A DNA stretch of 64,000 bases. Origin: Mya arenaria (lineage: Eukaryota; Mollusca; Bivalvia; Myida; Myidae). A program made the position numbers and the translations under genes. The notes under the pieces are model-generated. The model worked only from the letters and a program-made list of their open reading frames with translations, ran no database searches and was not told the origin of the DNA. Position 1 is the stretch's first letter, and each line of letters begins with the position of its first letter. Positions 25,201 to 40,200 of the stretch are shown here, in pieces. The stretch lies in the NCBI RefSeq assembly GCF_026914265.1, contig NC_069125.1, forward strand, positions 68,960,046 through 69,024,045. Reading direction: 5' to 3'.

Positions 25201-28200
25201 AGCCACATATAAGTTTAAACAATACAGTTGTTCTAAACATGTTCATGAAAGTAGACAGTAGACAAGTTGGCCTTATATTGATTAAATGAACAATGAAAAG
25301 TGAAACAAAGTTATTTTAAATTTTGAACTTTCAGTTTCACATTTAACCAATTGGTATTTTCAACATTTACTGTGTACAACAGTAATGTTAGTTCCATCAG
25401 TAACTATCATGTGGTGACTACAGACAACGCTCATTATCTTTTGACTGCTCTTGCTAAATGATTTAAATATTTTAGGGCTTGAATTACCGGGTAATGTAAT
25501 AAAAAACAACAACAATGTTTTCTGTGTCATAACAATTCAACGTTCTCAAGCCATAAGATTCGTTTACATGGAAAACATATTGAGGAAGTCTGATACACAG
25601 TCTGCACAAAATATCTTGGAGACGTTCCCATCGTCGTCCATATTAAAGGATATTTTTATGTGGAGTTTCTTCTCTCATTAAGTTACAATTCTTATGGACG
25701 GTTTATTTGATTTTGCGTTATATGTCTGATTAGTTTGATCATTGCCGTCAGCCATAGCCGATTTAAAATATTTATACGGAAAAAAAACTTGTGATTTTTT
25801 TTGCTTGTCATGATGATTGAATGATGAAAATTTAACACTGCTGCTAAAAATCTGAATACAAAATACCAGTCTACAATGTGCGCTAAGCGTACCACTCTTG
25901 TGCATATGTCATCATTCTATGTGTGCTTACGAGAATCATTTTTTCAAAGTTGCTATCTTTCAAGAGTTTTCACTCGAAAATATTAGCAAGCACCTTAAAA
26001 CTAAACTCACTTATTCCAATTTTCACTTTCATTTTGTGAAAGCTAAATTGGAGCCCTGACCCATTTAAAAAAGATTAATGCTTCCATTTTTGAATGATAT
26101 TTACAAATTGGCTTAAGTTAATAATAAGTGAGTACCGGTACATAACACTGATAAATTGCTTTTAATAAATGTTCAACTTAAGGTATTAGCCATGTAATAC
26201 AATTCGGCAAACATCGGGGAACATCGACATATATCGCCACTCGCCGTAACAGATCGCGACGAACATCGAGCGTATTCGGCCAAAATTGACAAATAAATAA
26301 GTTTGTTTCAATGCTTTTGAGGCAAGATGATGGATAATGTTTGGAAAATGAAAGCCAATATTCCAGTCAATTCCCGAGAAATGATAAAAGAAAAACTCAC
26401 CAATTTTTTCTTTGGCTGTAAGAGGTTGTGCGATGCCTGTCTGGCGACGTTTGGCATCACTGAGAATATCTATAATGAGGGTTGCAAACTCCCGCGCGTT
26501 GAACCGTGCAAGCTTCTGACGTCCCTGGAATCAAATTCAGAGATATGTTCATATGCCAATACGGATGCATTTTTTCCAAATTCTTAATCTTACACATTTG
26601 GATAGTTTTTATTTTTGTGAACTACATACATGTATAACATTTCTGATAGTGCTTCATAACTAAAAATATACTAAATGAGATTTTATAAAATATAATTAAT
26701 AATCAGTTTATTTATTTTCTCTATTCTAGCCTTACTAACTTATTAGAAACATAACTTATTCATAATTTCAATTTTAATTTCAAGCCCACTTGACATATTA
26801 ACAAATATACAAAAATACATTTTATGTGTATTAAGCTACAATCTCCTATCAGAATGTGAAACCACACTGTGTTTGGCTCATTACCTGGTTCCTGGTAGCA
26901 GAGAATTCTGGGTTGACTGGTAGGAAGGGGACTGCCTGGCGGTCGCTGACGATGGAGGTATGGTCATGCGTGGAGAGCCACACAGAGTCGTTCTCACGCC
27001 GGTCAACCTCGTCATACACATCCATTGCAAGCTCCTCAAACAGGTGGTTTGATAGCTGAAAAGTCAGTTTTGCTTCTTAATTTATTCAGATTTATTTCAG
27101 CTTGATTGAGGCAAATTTTGAGATCACATACATTTTTTATAAATAATCTTACAGGTATTGTAGATAGGTTAATTTTCATCTCATCAGTGAATTTTCATGG
27201 TCTAACCATTTCAAATTGATTTTTTTGGACAAAGTTTTATAAGACAGTTAACCCTGACCGTCACCCTGACCTATTTATCCCAGAAACTTTAGGTGTCCTT
27301 TATTCAAAGGAGCGTAATAAAATAGTAGTGATAATACTGAATATAATAAGAAATTTACTATTAATTTATAATATGGGCATCATTTTAAATGCGCATCTTA
27401 CAGTCCTGTATAAGAGTACATGTAGAATCTGGGAGAATCCTACCCATGTTGCTTATACAAGATAAAGTATTTTTTTACCTGTGTGAGTTTTTTCTTGGCC
27501 TGTTTAGCAAGCTCGGACATGTCGAGGCTGCTGTCAGCCATCTCCGGGATGATAAAGTGCAGTCCTTTATGATGGTCTGAAATAACCACATCATAGCTCA
27601 TTATCTTTATTCATTATAGAGGCAAGGAACTGAAATAAAGCAGGAACTGACTATAGTAGGTTTGTCATTTATTTTTGTAAAGCTCCTGTAATGTCATTTA
27701 TTGTTACAACTTATAGAATTCTCATCTGAAAAATTGCAAGTCAGTATTGTCAACTGCCTTATCACCAGAGCCTTCCACAGGCAATTTTAGAGCCCCTGTA
27801 CTGGGTCGTCAGATTTTCAAAAGCCTTATCACCAGAGAGCTTGAAAATCCTATTGCATTATGATCAGGAGCCTGGGGCACTTACATTGTTATTTAAGGTA
27901 GGGAGAAATAGGTCCCCTATGATGTGGGTATTGGGGCGCTTGCCAAACATGGGCATTACATAATTGTCAATGACAGGGTCCAGTTTTCACATCTTTATTG
28001 ATATCAGATTAAATCTCTTTATGGCATATGCTGATTGGTTATTGATTTAAGTGGGGGGTTTTGGTGCACAGTTATTATTTTGGTTATTTTACCAACTATT
28101 TTTGGCAGTTGCACTTTGCGGTATTCATATCTATGAGGTAAGTTATTTTTGGGGGGAAATCTGTATCCGAAATGAGTATCCCAAATTCAGGACAGTTGAG

Positions 28201-31200
28201 GTCCAAAACAATTGACGTATTACTGACTTGTTGCCGATTTGTGAGTTGAGGTTGTTTCCTTTGGTTTTATTGTCTGCTACAGTTTTCATGACATGTCATT
28301 TGTTCTAATAGATGATATGAGCAAATTTTTGTTGAAAAGATGGATTCCAAAAGTGATTATAAATTGCCTACCCAGTTTGGACTTAAAATGTCTACTTTGT
28401 TGGTGGATGTATCATTGAAAATATACTTTTTCTGAAACTTTATTAAAATTTATGTAATGAGATGAATGAAAGATATTTCGAGACAGTTGGTTTAAAATTA
28501 AGTAAGTTACAAGCTTTACAAAAACACCACCGTCTGAATGGTGGCCTTCACATGTCAACATTTACTGTGTTAAATAAATATTCACTTTATTTTAGAGAGG
28601 GTTTTCGTCATTGAAGCGAGAGAACAACATCCACCGTTCTTCACTCACCACTAAAGTACTGAACAGCCTGCTGACAATGAGCATGCTTTAGCCATCAACT
28701 GCAGAGGTGGATTTCACCAGACTGGTGAAGGAGTGGCATTGGGAGAAGGCAGGACTATCAGAGATATGATTTTGGTTAGATTTTATGCATTGATATGTTA
28801 TGTATCAAAAAAATGATTTATTAATTCATGTCTTTAGTAATGAAATAAACACGATAATGATTTTGAATGCTTGTCTTTATTGAAGAATTATTATATATGA
28901 GTGCCATTTGGTATTGAAAATCGACACACTGAAGGGGGTAACCACCCTCCCACACCCACCCCCTACAAAAGTAGCACCTAAAAAAACTTTCTGGTGAAGG
29001 CCCTGATTACATATTCAATATTTAAGGTCTTTATTGATTTAAAGCTTTAATTCTTTAACTCAAAGTGTCTGAACTTTAAATAAATGATCGCATCAATAAA
29101 AGCTGTCATAGAGACAGGGCGCTCGACTTTTACGCCGCTTTTAAGTAAAGGATTGCAAAGTTTTGGAGAAACATGCATGGATCATGGTCAAATTAGATTA
29201 CATGCAAAACCTTCACCAGAATTTCTTTGCGTTATATGCAAAATAGAGTAATCATACTTGATTGTATAGAGTTTCAATGCAATATATCAAGTAGTTGCTC
29301 AGTTAATGACTTATATGTGCTAACATTCAAAACCCTAACCCTAACCAGAATTTCTAAGTCTTATAATAAAGGGGCAAAATTATATATTAAATGTAAGATA
29401 GTATTATCTAACTTAATTAATTAAGAAGGTTGGATAGTTAGGAGCCCTTTTATAAAGTTTCAATGCAATACATGATGTATTTGCTAAGATATTGACTTAA
29501 ATGAGGTTACATGCAAAGCTTTAACCAAAATTTCTAAGTCAAATTATAAAGGGCTATAATTTGCATTTATTTCAAAATAGAGTTATTAAAGTTATTTAAA
29601 TTGGTTGAATGGTTGAGTAATGTATAAATTCTAATAGAATACATAAATTGGTTGCTGATATATTAATCTATGTGATCTTACATGCATAACCTTAACAAGA
29701 ATTTCTAAGTTGAATAGTAAAGGCAATAATTTGCATTACATGCCAGATGAGGTTATCTTACCTGTTTAATCAGTTAGGTTGGATTGTTGGGAACACTTGT
29801 CTCAATTTTCAATGCAATACAAGATGTATTTTCTGAGATAATGACTTAAAGGTGCTTACATACGAAAACCTTAACCAAGGTGTGACTCTGACACAGACTC
29901 TAAGATGAGTAGTACAGCTCTCCTTATTCTTCCAATAGTAGAGTTATTTTTTTTATTTTTGACATGAATCGGCGTGCACATACCAGGTTTTTTGCCACAC
30001 AGGTAGTATGTAAGTCTGTCTGTGAGCTCATACTGGCACTCCACCAGTCTGTTGGCAATGTCCTCGTGACCCTCAGCCCTGAAATACACCCAATACATAC
30101 TTTAACTCCAAGAGACTAAAAAAATTTATTTAACTACAAACAGCGATATAAACTTTATACATGTCCTAAAAGATAAGACATATACTGAAATTCAGAAATA
30201 TATGTACAAATATTTCTTTTCTAATGCAATTACATTTTTCCTGTTTTCCCCCGCATGCTACTTACTTGGCATACTCAATAGGTGTTTTCCCAAAGGCATC
30301 CTGTGCCCCAGGGTCTGCTCCGTAAATGACTAGAAGTTCTATCTGCAGGATCTGGCCGGACCCGGCGGCCACGTGCAGGGGACAGTTGCCCTTCTCCTGT
30401 ACAACATAATGTATGGATACATTGGGGATATATCTAATATAAATGAGTAATAATTTATATTAAAGTACCATGTATATGCAATATAATTTTTTTAACCTAT
30501 GCGACCCAATGATACAAAATGAAATTACTGGTACATTAATATAGGTGATCATCTTTTGAATGATTGATCTATATTCAGGTCAAAAATCAGTTACGGTATT
30601 TTATCATATGGTTAAATTATCATCACCAATGCATGAACAGGTTAATACAAATTCAAACAGCTTCTCTCTAAGCCGAGAGATACAGACAAAATGCCCCACC
30701 AATTTTAACATAGCTGGATAAAATCTGTTTTGTTTTTTCAACAGTCCATACCATATCTCAAGGTTATTTACAATGAACCAACTATATACCCGTGAATATT
30801 TCATTTGGTAAATTTGATCATATTTCTACCCACAAATGCGTATGGAAAAGTTGGTGGTTGATTTTGTCTCTATCACAGAGCATCACTTACAGGGTGGTAA
30901 TAGTTAGGGTCAGCACCTTTCGATATTAATCTCAACACTGTCTCTAAATTGTTTGTTCGAACACTTGAGTGCAATTGCTGGAATATACAATAAGAAATGT
31001 AAAAACATATTATATATATATATACTGTTCAGGTCACATGTTTTGTGTTATCATTTTTTGATATGACAGCACCGAGGAGGAAAAGCCAATGCTGGTCTGT
31101 TATTTTACAGTTGAAAAAAAGGGGCATTAAGCAACATTTGAAGCCAGAGTTATGGGCCATGCTGTACATAAGCCTATTGTCCCTGGTAACATTTGAAGCC

Positions 31201-34200
31201 AGAGTTATGGGCCATGCTGTACATAAGCCTATTGTCCCTGGTAACATTTGAAGCCAGAGTTATGGGCCATGCTGTACATAAGCCTATTGTCCCTGGTAAC
31301 ATTTGAAGTCAGAGTTATGGGCCTTGTTGTACATAAGCCTATTGTCCCTGGTAACATTTGAAGCAAGAGTTATGGGCCATGCTGTACATAAGCCTATTGT
31401 CCCTGGTAACATTTGAAGCCAGAGTTATGGGCCATGCTGTACATAAGCCCATTGTCCCTGGTAACATTTGAAGCCAGAGTTATGGGCCTTGCTGTACATA
31501 AGCCCATTGTCCCTGGTAACATTTGAAGCCAGAGTTATGGACCATGCTGTACATAAGCCTATTGTCCCTGGTAACATTTAAATCCAGAGTTATGGGCCAT
31601 GTTGTACATAAGCCTATTGTCCCTGGTAACATTTGAAGCCAGAGTTATGGGCCTTGCTGTACATAAGCCTATTGTCCCTGGTAACATATGAAGCCAGAGT
31701 TATGGATCATGCTGTACATAAGCCTATTGCCCCTGGTAACATTTAAATCCAGAGTTATGGGCCTTGCTGTACATAAGCCTAATGTCCCTTGTTACATTTG
31801 AAGCCAAAGTTATGGGCCTTGCTGTACATAAGCCTATTGTCCCTGGTAACATATGAAGCCAGAGTTATGGGCCATGCTGTACATAAGCCTATTGTCCCTG
31901 GTAACATTTAAATCCAGAGTTATGGGCCTTGCTGTACATAAGCCCATTGTCCCTGGTAACATTTGAAGCCAGAGTTATGGGCCTTGCTGTACATAAGCCT
32001 ATTGTCCCTGGTAACATATGAAGCCAGAGTTATGGACCATGCTGTACATAAGCCTATTGTCCCTGGTAACATTTAAATCCAGAGTTATGGGCCTTGCTGT
32101 ACATAAGCCCATTGTCCCTGGTAACATTTGAAGCCAGAGTTATGGGCCTTGCTGTACATAAGCCCATTATCCCTGGTAACATTTGAAGCCAGAGTTATGG
32201 GCCTTGCTGTACATAAGCCCATTGTCCCTGGTAACATTTGTACAATTATCATTTGAATATGTTTAACAGTTTTTTTATTTAAGGCAATAGTGAAATTTTT
32301 GGCACAAACATCAACAACGCCAATGCCAATAACAACTGGACCAAGGCTACAATAATACCTTAACTTTTTTCTTCAAAACAAATGAACAATCTTGTACTAA
32401 ACTACTTATAATGATCCTACCTGACTAATGTCATCAAGAGATGTAATATCTGTGTCTTTGCTTTTGTTGAGAAATGATAAAAACTGGTATTTGGCACGAA
32501 TAAAGTCAGCTTTCACTGGACTGAAAAGGAACAACAACATTACAACTATCATAATAGCATGTAATTCATTTCAAAACAAATACAACACTAAATTAAACAA
32601 AGCAGCTGGCTCCAATTACTTTACATCAAGGTACAGAAAACTACATAAAAGTTCCTGATAACAATCACTTAAATTCAATAATTCATATGCTGTCTAAGTA
32701 AGCAAATGAGGAAATTCTGCAATCATGTTGAGTGTCAAACAAACATTAGAAGTCAGTCAAAAGTTACTGTGGTTAACCAAACACTTGAACGAATAATATT
32801 GATGTAGATTAAAATCAGTGGCATTTAACGAATTAAGAAATATGAACAATTATAAATCTGTGGTAAGAAGAAGCTCAAGCTCCAACATGTACTCATTCTA
32901 AACCATATTATTTCTGTTACTGTACTTTTACAGACTAAATAATGTTGCAAGAAAGGGACTTGCCCCAACTCCTCAAACAACCTCAAGTCCTTTATCTCTG
33001 ATTTTGTTTTGGTAGAAATTGTATAGTATTCTCCTTTTAATGAGTTTTGAGACATTTGAAATGAATTATAAACCATTTCATTTGTTGTAAAATCTAGTTT
33101 AAGTTACCAATCTGGTTAAATGAAATAAGAAACTTAAGCCTGTAACACTTATACTTCAATATTTTGGTTTTGCCTTGGACATCATGTCAATACATTGTAT
33201 TTTTTGTAAATTGCCATTGGTAATGGCCAAACCAGTTGTCATGATAACAAACTGTTACTTACTGGACCTGGTCCCTGGAGTTTGGTTTCCGGCGGCCGTG
33301 TTTCTGTGAAGGGTCCCAGAGGGAGTACTCCCAGATATTGTTGGCCCCATGGCTAGCTAGATGCTGCACCATCTACAACATAGAAGTTCGGCTTAAACTT
33401 TATAAATTAAGAACAATTGCAAAATAAGTTATACATTATTCTTATTAAGCTCATTAACACCATGGAACACAAGAATGCCTTTTGGGGTTTTGGGGGAGAT
33501 CACTTAAAGATCTCCAAGCCTCCAAGCAAACTTGCATGCACTAGGGCTATGAAACAAGCCTGGGACACCTTGGTGAGAAGCTGTCCAAATGTGTGCACAA
33601 GAAAATGTTCATGAAAACTAATAACTGTTGCGTATATCATCAATCTCAAGCCTGTTTCCTGGACATGATCTGAACCAGTGACCTAAAGAAAATGCCTCAG
33701 TCACTGGTAGGGCCTCATCACTGAGTGAAGACACATCATCAGGTCACCAGACCTGATACCTTACTACAAATATGCGCATTGTCTCTGGAAAAATGTGTAC
33801 AGAGTTTCATATAAAAGGCTTGAATGTTTGGCATTGCCCCTGGTTACATGTGTACTAAGTTTCATATAAAAGGCTTGAATGTTTGGCATTGCCCCTGGTT
33901 ACATGTGTACTAAGTTTCATATAAAAGGCTTGAATGTTTGGCATTGCCCCTGGTTACATGTGTACTAAGTTTCATATGAAAAACTCCAAAGATCGTTTTT
34001 CCAGCATGAAAACACCGCCACTGCAAAACACAAAGACTATCACATTACCTGAACTTTTTGAAAAACAGACCAACAAAACTTGTTTGGCATTTCACTCTTC
34101 ACTTACTGCAAGCTGTGTGGGGCACCATTGTCCCTTCTTTAGCGACTTCACCTGGGAGATGTGTCGGCCAAGACTCCGGTGTACGCTACAACACTCGTCA

Positions 34201-37200
34201 CATATCAACACACCACGGTTGATGGAAGCCCAACTTGGCTCTGCAATAACAGGCAATTATTTGTTACATGATTTAATTATAACGCTTTTAAAAATGCATA
34301 GAAATAACAATAACCATCTTTCTTGAAATAAAACAGACAGAAAAATAAAAACATTTCATGTCCAGGATACATTATTTTACTGAAAGAGCCTATTCATTCT
34401 GAATCCCTCCTACACCTGTACGATTATTGTGGTTAGCTAAATCACTGGGTGAGAAATTCACATCAAAGATAAATCTGAATGAGAGAGGAAATATTTACAG
34501 GAATATAAACAAACACTTCTGGCTGCAGAAATCAGTATGTTTAAAAAGTAACAGTTAATCATTGAAAATGGTTTTTATTAGTAGATGGGTAATTATGAGT
34601 GCTACATGTATGAGGAAGTTATTATATCATGGAAAAAAATGTTTTAATAAATTGGCATTATTCTCCCACACTAAAAATCACAGTACATGGGAACACCAGA
34701 CTCTGCCAAGTGTTTTGGTTGCCGTGGAAACAGCCTCAGGGGCTTATCAGTTCCTTTATCACAACATGCTTATCTGTTTTACAGTCCACAGTGTTTTACA
34801 TGGGCTTTAAAAATCCCAGAGTATTATTTTAAGCAGAGCACTAGGTTTTATGGTTGAATGATGTTTATCCTGTGTAAATTAGTGTTTTATGTTGCGTTTA
34901 TATGCTGAACATTTGCCAATGGGGGCAAATTTGCCCCTTGGGTATTTATGGCATGAACATTTTCCATAAAATATTCATAATTTTGTGTTGAAAATAACAT
35001 AAGAAATAATGATGAGGCTATGTTTCAAATGTATTGTATGATACACATATCTGTATTAAATACCTTTTGTTGAATTGGCGATGTCATGTTGCAGTTTTTT
35101 CCGGAAAATAATAGGAAAATCTGTGTGTTTTACAATAAGTATATGGTCGAATTGTCAGAAAACATTGAAACTGTACGTTTTCTTGTTTGTTTCAATCTAA
35201 AAACAAATTAAGAATCAAGAAAGGTGTTTAAAATTGATAAAGTTATCAAAAGAATCAGCTGAAATAGGAGTGTGACAGTCCTAAGGGTATTTAGAGGTTT
35301 AAGAACTCCATTTTGATTGCATAGAGTCTCAAGCAAGCCGAAATAGCCAAAACAAAATTGATGAATCATGCATAACAATGGTATTTTAAACATTTCAGTT
35401 CTTTGTACAAAAAGCCTGCCAAGAAATTTAAAAAAAAGTTTGATAGAATAAATAAATCAGTTTTTAAAACAATTTCTTCTTCCTTATTTTATTTGTCCAA
35501 TACTTTGAAAACTCGGCCAAAATCAAAAAACTTCCGCAAGGGAAATCAATTGTAGGGTTTATATGAGATGAAATACCCACTGGGGCATATTTTACCCCAC
35601 CACCAGACTTGGAGAAGGGGGAGGGGCAAATTTGGCCTCCAGGGTAAATTTATCCCTGTTGGTATTGGGTTTATACGCACATTTGCCCCTTGTGTATATT
35701 TGCCAATGGGGGTAACTTTGCCACAAGGATAAATCTCATCTTATAAATGGGGTATTATATCAAGGATAACCTAATAAAACCAGAGTTGCACAAAATGCAG
35801 GTGAAATACACCAGTGTGGAAAAACGAGATTTTATCATTGCCAAACTCTGCTACCTGCCAACTTATTCATTTTTGGCAGACATCTTTTATACCATTAATA
35901 TTTTGAAGTTCCATTTTATGTTGAATTGAACATTTTACAATAAAATTTGAATAGGCATCTCTTTGTTTTAAAACCAACACCATTCTTAAGATTTCTACTT
36001 TTTGAAGTTTTGCCCCTGATATAAAGTCTTACTAGTATAAGAATCAAAATATTTAGCACTAGGAAAATGGCTTTACAGTAGAGTTCAAGAAAGATTTTTG
36101 TTATTAACATGTACATCCTTGGCCAGTATATCATTTATAACAGAGTAAAGAGGAAAAACTCATGAGTCTGTTGTGCTAATGATAACTAAGCCTGTAGAAG
36201 AAAAAACATATTAACTATCAATCAAGTCCCAGTGGTCATTAGCCTCATGAATAGACTGCACCACTGCTTGAAAATGGCTTTGTTCTTGCATTTTACTGCT
36301 GTGTAATATGAACACAGGGAGACCAATATGTATAACTATTTCATTTCCATACATATACAAGCCTTTTAAATATAAAAACAGGGGTTGAAGTAAAAGCTTT
36401 AAAGAAAAGAAGTGAATACTGATCAGAACTTGGATAATATTGCCTCCGATACCATTAATTAACATCAACCACCAAAACTTGTATGGAAACCAAGCATAGC
36501 TGAAGACTAGGTTAATTCTGATGTTAGAGCAAGATAAAATATCAAGTTTTTTCAATTATCACTTCCTCTTCTCTATTCTAACTGGTACATGCTGAACTAC
36601 ATAATGAATCATCATCTCTTGATTTTACCCCATGTGTTTTATCTTATCACTATATGGTGCCTTCGCTAGTAATAGATGTGCAGGCCCAGAATATAACTAA
36701 ATTTAACATATATCGCTAAAAAAGCCAAACTTTTAATGAGCTGGTATTTTCATTCTTGCTTCATAGTTTTTTTTTAGTTTTCAATGCTTATTAATTTAAA
36801 TAATACTCAATTTAATTTCTGCTGTTCAATTTACAAAGCAGCCATTGAAAAGCTTATAAATAAACTCCGGCTTGAGACCTTGAATCTACAGATCTTGGTA
36901 TGGAATGTTACACATTGTCTGTGATGACTCTACCTGTGTTTGTAATGCACATTGTATGCGAAGTTACATGTATTTTAAAATTGGTTCATCACAGACCCAA
37001 AACAAAGTTCGATGCTTCACTAATATAACACTTAAAGAAAATAATCCTTAGTTTAGTTTGTTATGTTGACCTTAAACCTACAGACTTGAATTTTGTACAT
37101 ACCAGTAACACATTGCCTAAGTAGCTATGGTTGAACACATGTGCCAAGTATCATTAAATTTGGTTCATATGTGATATATAACATAGCAGGCAGAAACATT

Positions 37201-40200
37201 AATATAAACCTAAGTTTCGGACTTTGACCAAGAACCTGCTAAATTATATAATAATTTGACTTGTACTGTTAGCTACCATATGGACACACAATTTTGACAT
37301 ACACATATTTATGTATGGATGAATGGACAGACACTGACAGACAAATTTTAGCAAACCTATACATATAGTTCATGAAATGGTGACTGATCAAATAATCATA
37401 CCTTCTCAAAATTTAAATAAAGCATTTGAATAGTTTTATTTCTTGTCTGAAATATGACTAAAGGCCTATTTTCCATGAACGGTAATCTGTTATCATGATC
37501 GGATCCACAACTACAGGATTTTTATCTTTGCAGCATTATAGTGCTGCTACATGTAGATGACAGCAAGGAATACAGTATACAGGTAACTCTAATATACTGG
37601 TCAATCTATACAGTCATTTTGTTCTTTTCATTTCAGTCACAGTGTGTCTACTTTTTTTGTGAAACTGAAAAATTGCCTTTTAAATCCCAGTAGAAATATC
37701 ATAAATGAAGGTACCGGTATATGTATTTCCTAATATTAACTCTATACAAAAACCCTGAACTTCATTACAGCAGATTTCTAACCTTGGTTATAAACCAGCA
37801 TGATCACTTTTAGGCTTTTTGGGCTATTTGTGAGGTCTTCCGCAATTAAAGTGCATAAAAGCAAATAAATTGAACTGGAATGTACAACTGTCACACAGTA
37901 GCTCTCTCTTAATTTAGAAGCTTGCAAATAAAGATGTACATATAATGTATGCATCATTAATTTAGGCTCAGTAATGTTTGATTACAAAGTTCTAAAAGTG
38001 TGGAGATTGAGTACCTGGAAAGCTGAAATGGATGAGACAGTCCAGAATAAGCATAGTCTGAGACTATCCTATTATATCATGCATAGGACGCACTTTTTTT
38101 ACCCCCAATGCTTGTCTTAAAAATTGCCTGCGTCCTTTCTATGCTATTAGAATTTTATCAGTTTATCTCAAGTCTATTTCAGGCCGAAAATGTCGGACCG
38201 GAGACGAGCGCGGTAATAGTAAGTATCTGTACTGTGTCACCGAAGAGAACAACTGACAAAGTGACAAAGGTAAAATCACACAAGTTATCACACGCAGAAA
38301 TATATTGAATGTTTACTTTAAAATGATTTATTGAGAAATAAATTGAAAACAAACATGAGTGTTTACTTTTTTACAAAAGGGGCGCTACTCACAAAAACTC
38401 GATGTGAGTCAGCACTTTAACTGGATTGAGTGATGACGGCAACGGAAAATCGGGAAAGGAGGTAAATATCAATTAATCATTGTTCATGATTTTAATGTTT
38501 CGATATTTTACAAAACATTCTGTTGTATGTTACATGTGTACTAAGTTATAATAATAAAGGAATGTGCATAACGCAAAGTAGCATTATTGTCACTATCAAA
38601 TCTTTTCAAATGTGCAAAGGTGTGAAAAACACCCGCTGTCTGTCATTAGAAAAACAACAATAGAACAAACTATTGCGATGGTAATACCATATGGTTGTTT
38701 GTTCACACTTTACCCGACGTGCCTTCCGCTGGCAAGGCTAATTACTGACACGCATTTATTATGCCAACATGCTTTAATCTGCGCAGCGACAAGCCTTATC
38801 AAAACAATCATCAGTTTTGACAATACACAGTTTAGCTGTGATTGCAACGGTTGTGACAGTTGACTGTCAATCAGAAGGCATGTCGCAACGGTTGCAACGG
38901 TTGACTGTCAGTCAGAAGACGTTACGGCATTTGTATTTATAAGTCTTATAATATGCATGATTGTTCTCAAATGTCAAGACTTATATCATTGTTGTGTACG
39001 CTAAATTACTGAAATATGACAATAATTATCGAAATACACAAGGCTGTTATCGAAATATGCCTTATATACAATTTTTTGTTTGTTTTTTACTTCAATATAT
39101 GTCATAAATACTTGACCAACCTCAATTTTTAGGCTCGGATTTTGATATTTTTCCGCTGCGTCTTATCTGATATATTAAGGGAATTACCCCGTTTTTTAAA
39201 CATTTTTTTGCCTGCGTCCTATCTATGCTAGCGTCCTATGCATGATATAATACGGTACTTAAATTATAATTAGATTCAATGATTAATTTGAGCCTTTAAT
39301 GCCCCCATCACACTAGGCCACGTTCCTACTACGTCCTCAAAAATCTGGCAGGACGTAGTTAGAACTTGGTCAACGTAGAAGGAATGCAGTAGACACCTAT
39401 AAGGACGTGGTATGGACTTTATGGACATAAGTGGAGTTTGAACATGTTAAATAAATAAATAGTAAGGACGTGGTTGAATCAGGACATAGTAAGAACCTAA
39501 TAAGAACGTATTAACGATGGCATGGACGTTATGACAGCGTATTTAAACCTAGTAGGAACTTGATTGACAAAGTGCAAGCATTGTACTGGACGGGAAATAT
39601 TGAATGGCATTCTCATCCTGTTGCCTCTAGGTTGTCATTGCATTCTTGCTACATCAATGTAGTTCTCACCACAACTTCTCCATGCTTTGCCATGTTGAAG
39701 AATACCTCATTCGGTTGTTAATATTTTATTTCGGTGCTTAACACGTCTTAAACACGTTTGTATCCGGTTCTTACCAGGTCCTGTCAGGTTTTGAACACTA
39801 ATCATGTATAAATACGGGAATCAACTCCATTTTATACAAACATTAGATATGAATGAAAAATAGGCCAGTTATAAATAGAACACAGTAATTCTTTAAAAAA
39901 CACATGGATGTGGTGCGCGCCTGATGATGCGCGCAGTAAAAACGTATTTGGAATGTTTGAGATGCATTGATTGCATGGCAGGGATGCAGTAAGGACGTAG
40001 TATGAACTTGAGTAAAGCATTTTTTTAAAAATTTCACTGCGTCCTCGCTGTGTTCTCTAGTGCGTCTTCATGGTCTTTGTCTTGTGTGATGGGGGTATAA
40101 CAAAAAAGAAATGTGTCTGCATCAGGAATATTTTATGATTGATCATCAAACATTAATATCGGTAAATGTGATTTTTTTTTAAATCTATTGAATTAAACCA

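Noticed and set aside
29332-29347. Interstitial telomere repeat (AACCCTAACCCTAACC)
   Set aside because: Only about two and a half units, inside a degenerate intron repeat. Too short to mean anything.
31045-31251. Short open frames on both strands within the 55-bp array
   Set aside because: They arise from the repeat itself and show no family similarity, splice context or start support.
36211-36555. 114-residue minus-strand open frame in GIT intron 1
   Set aside because: Low-complexity hydrophobic translation of AT-rich intron, with no splice or family support.
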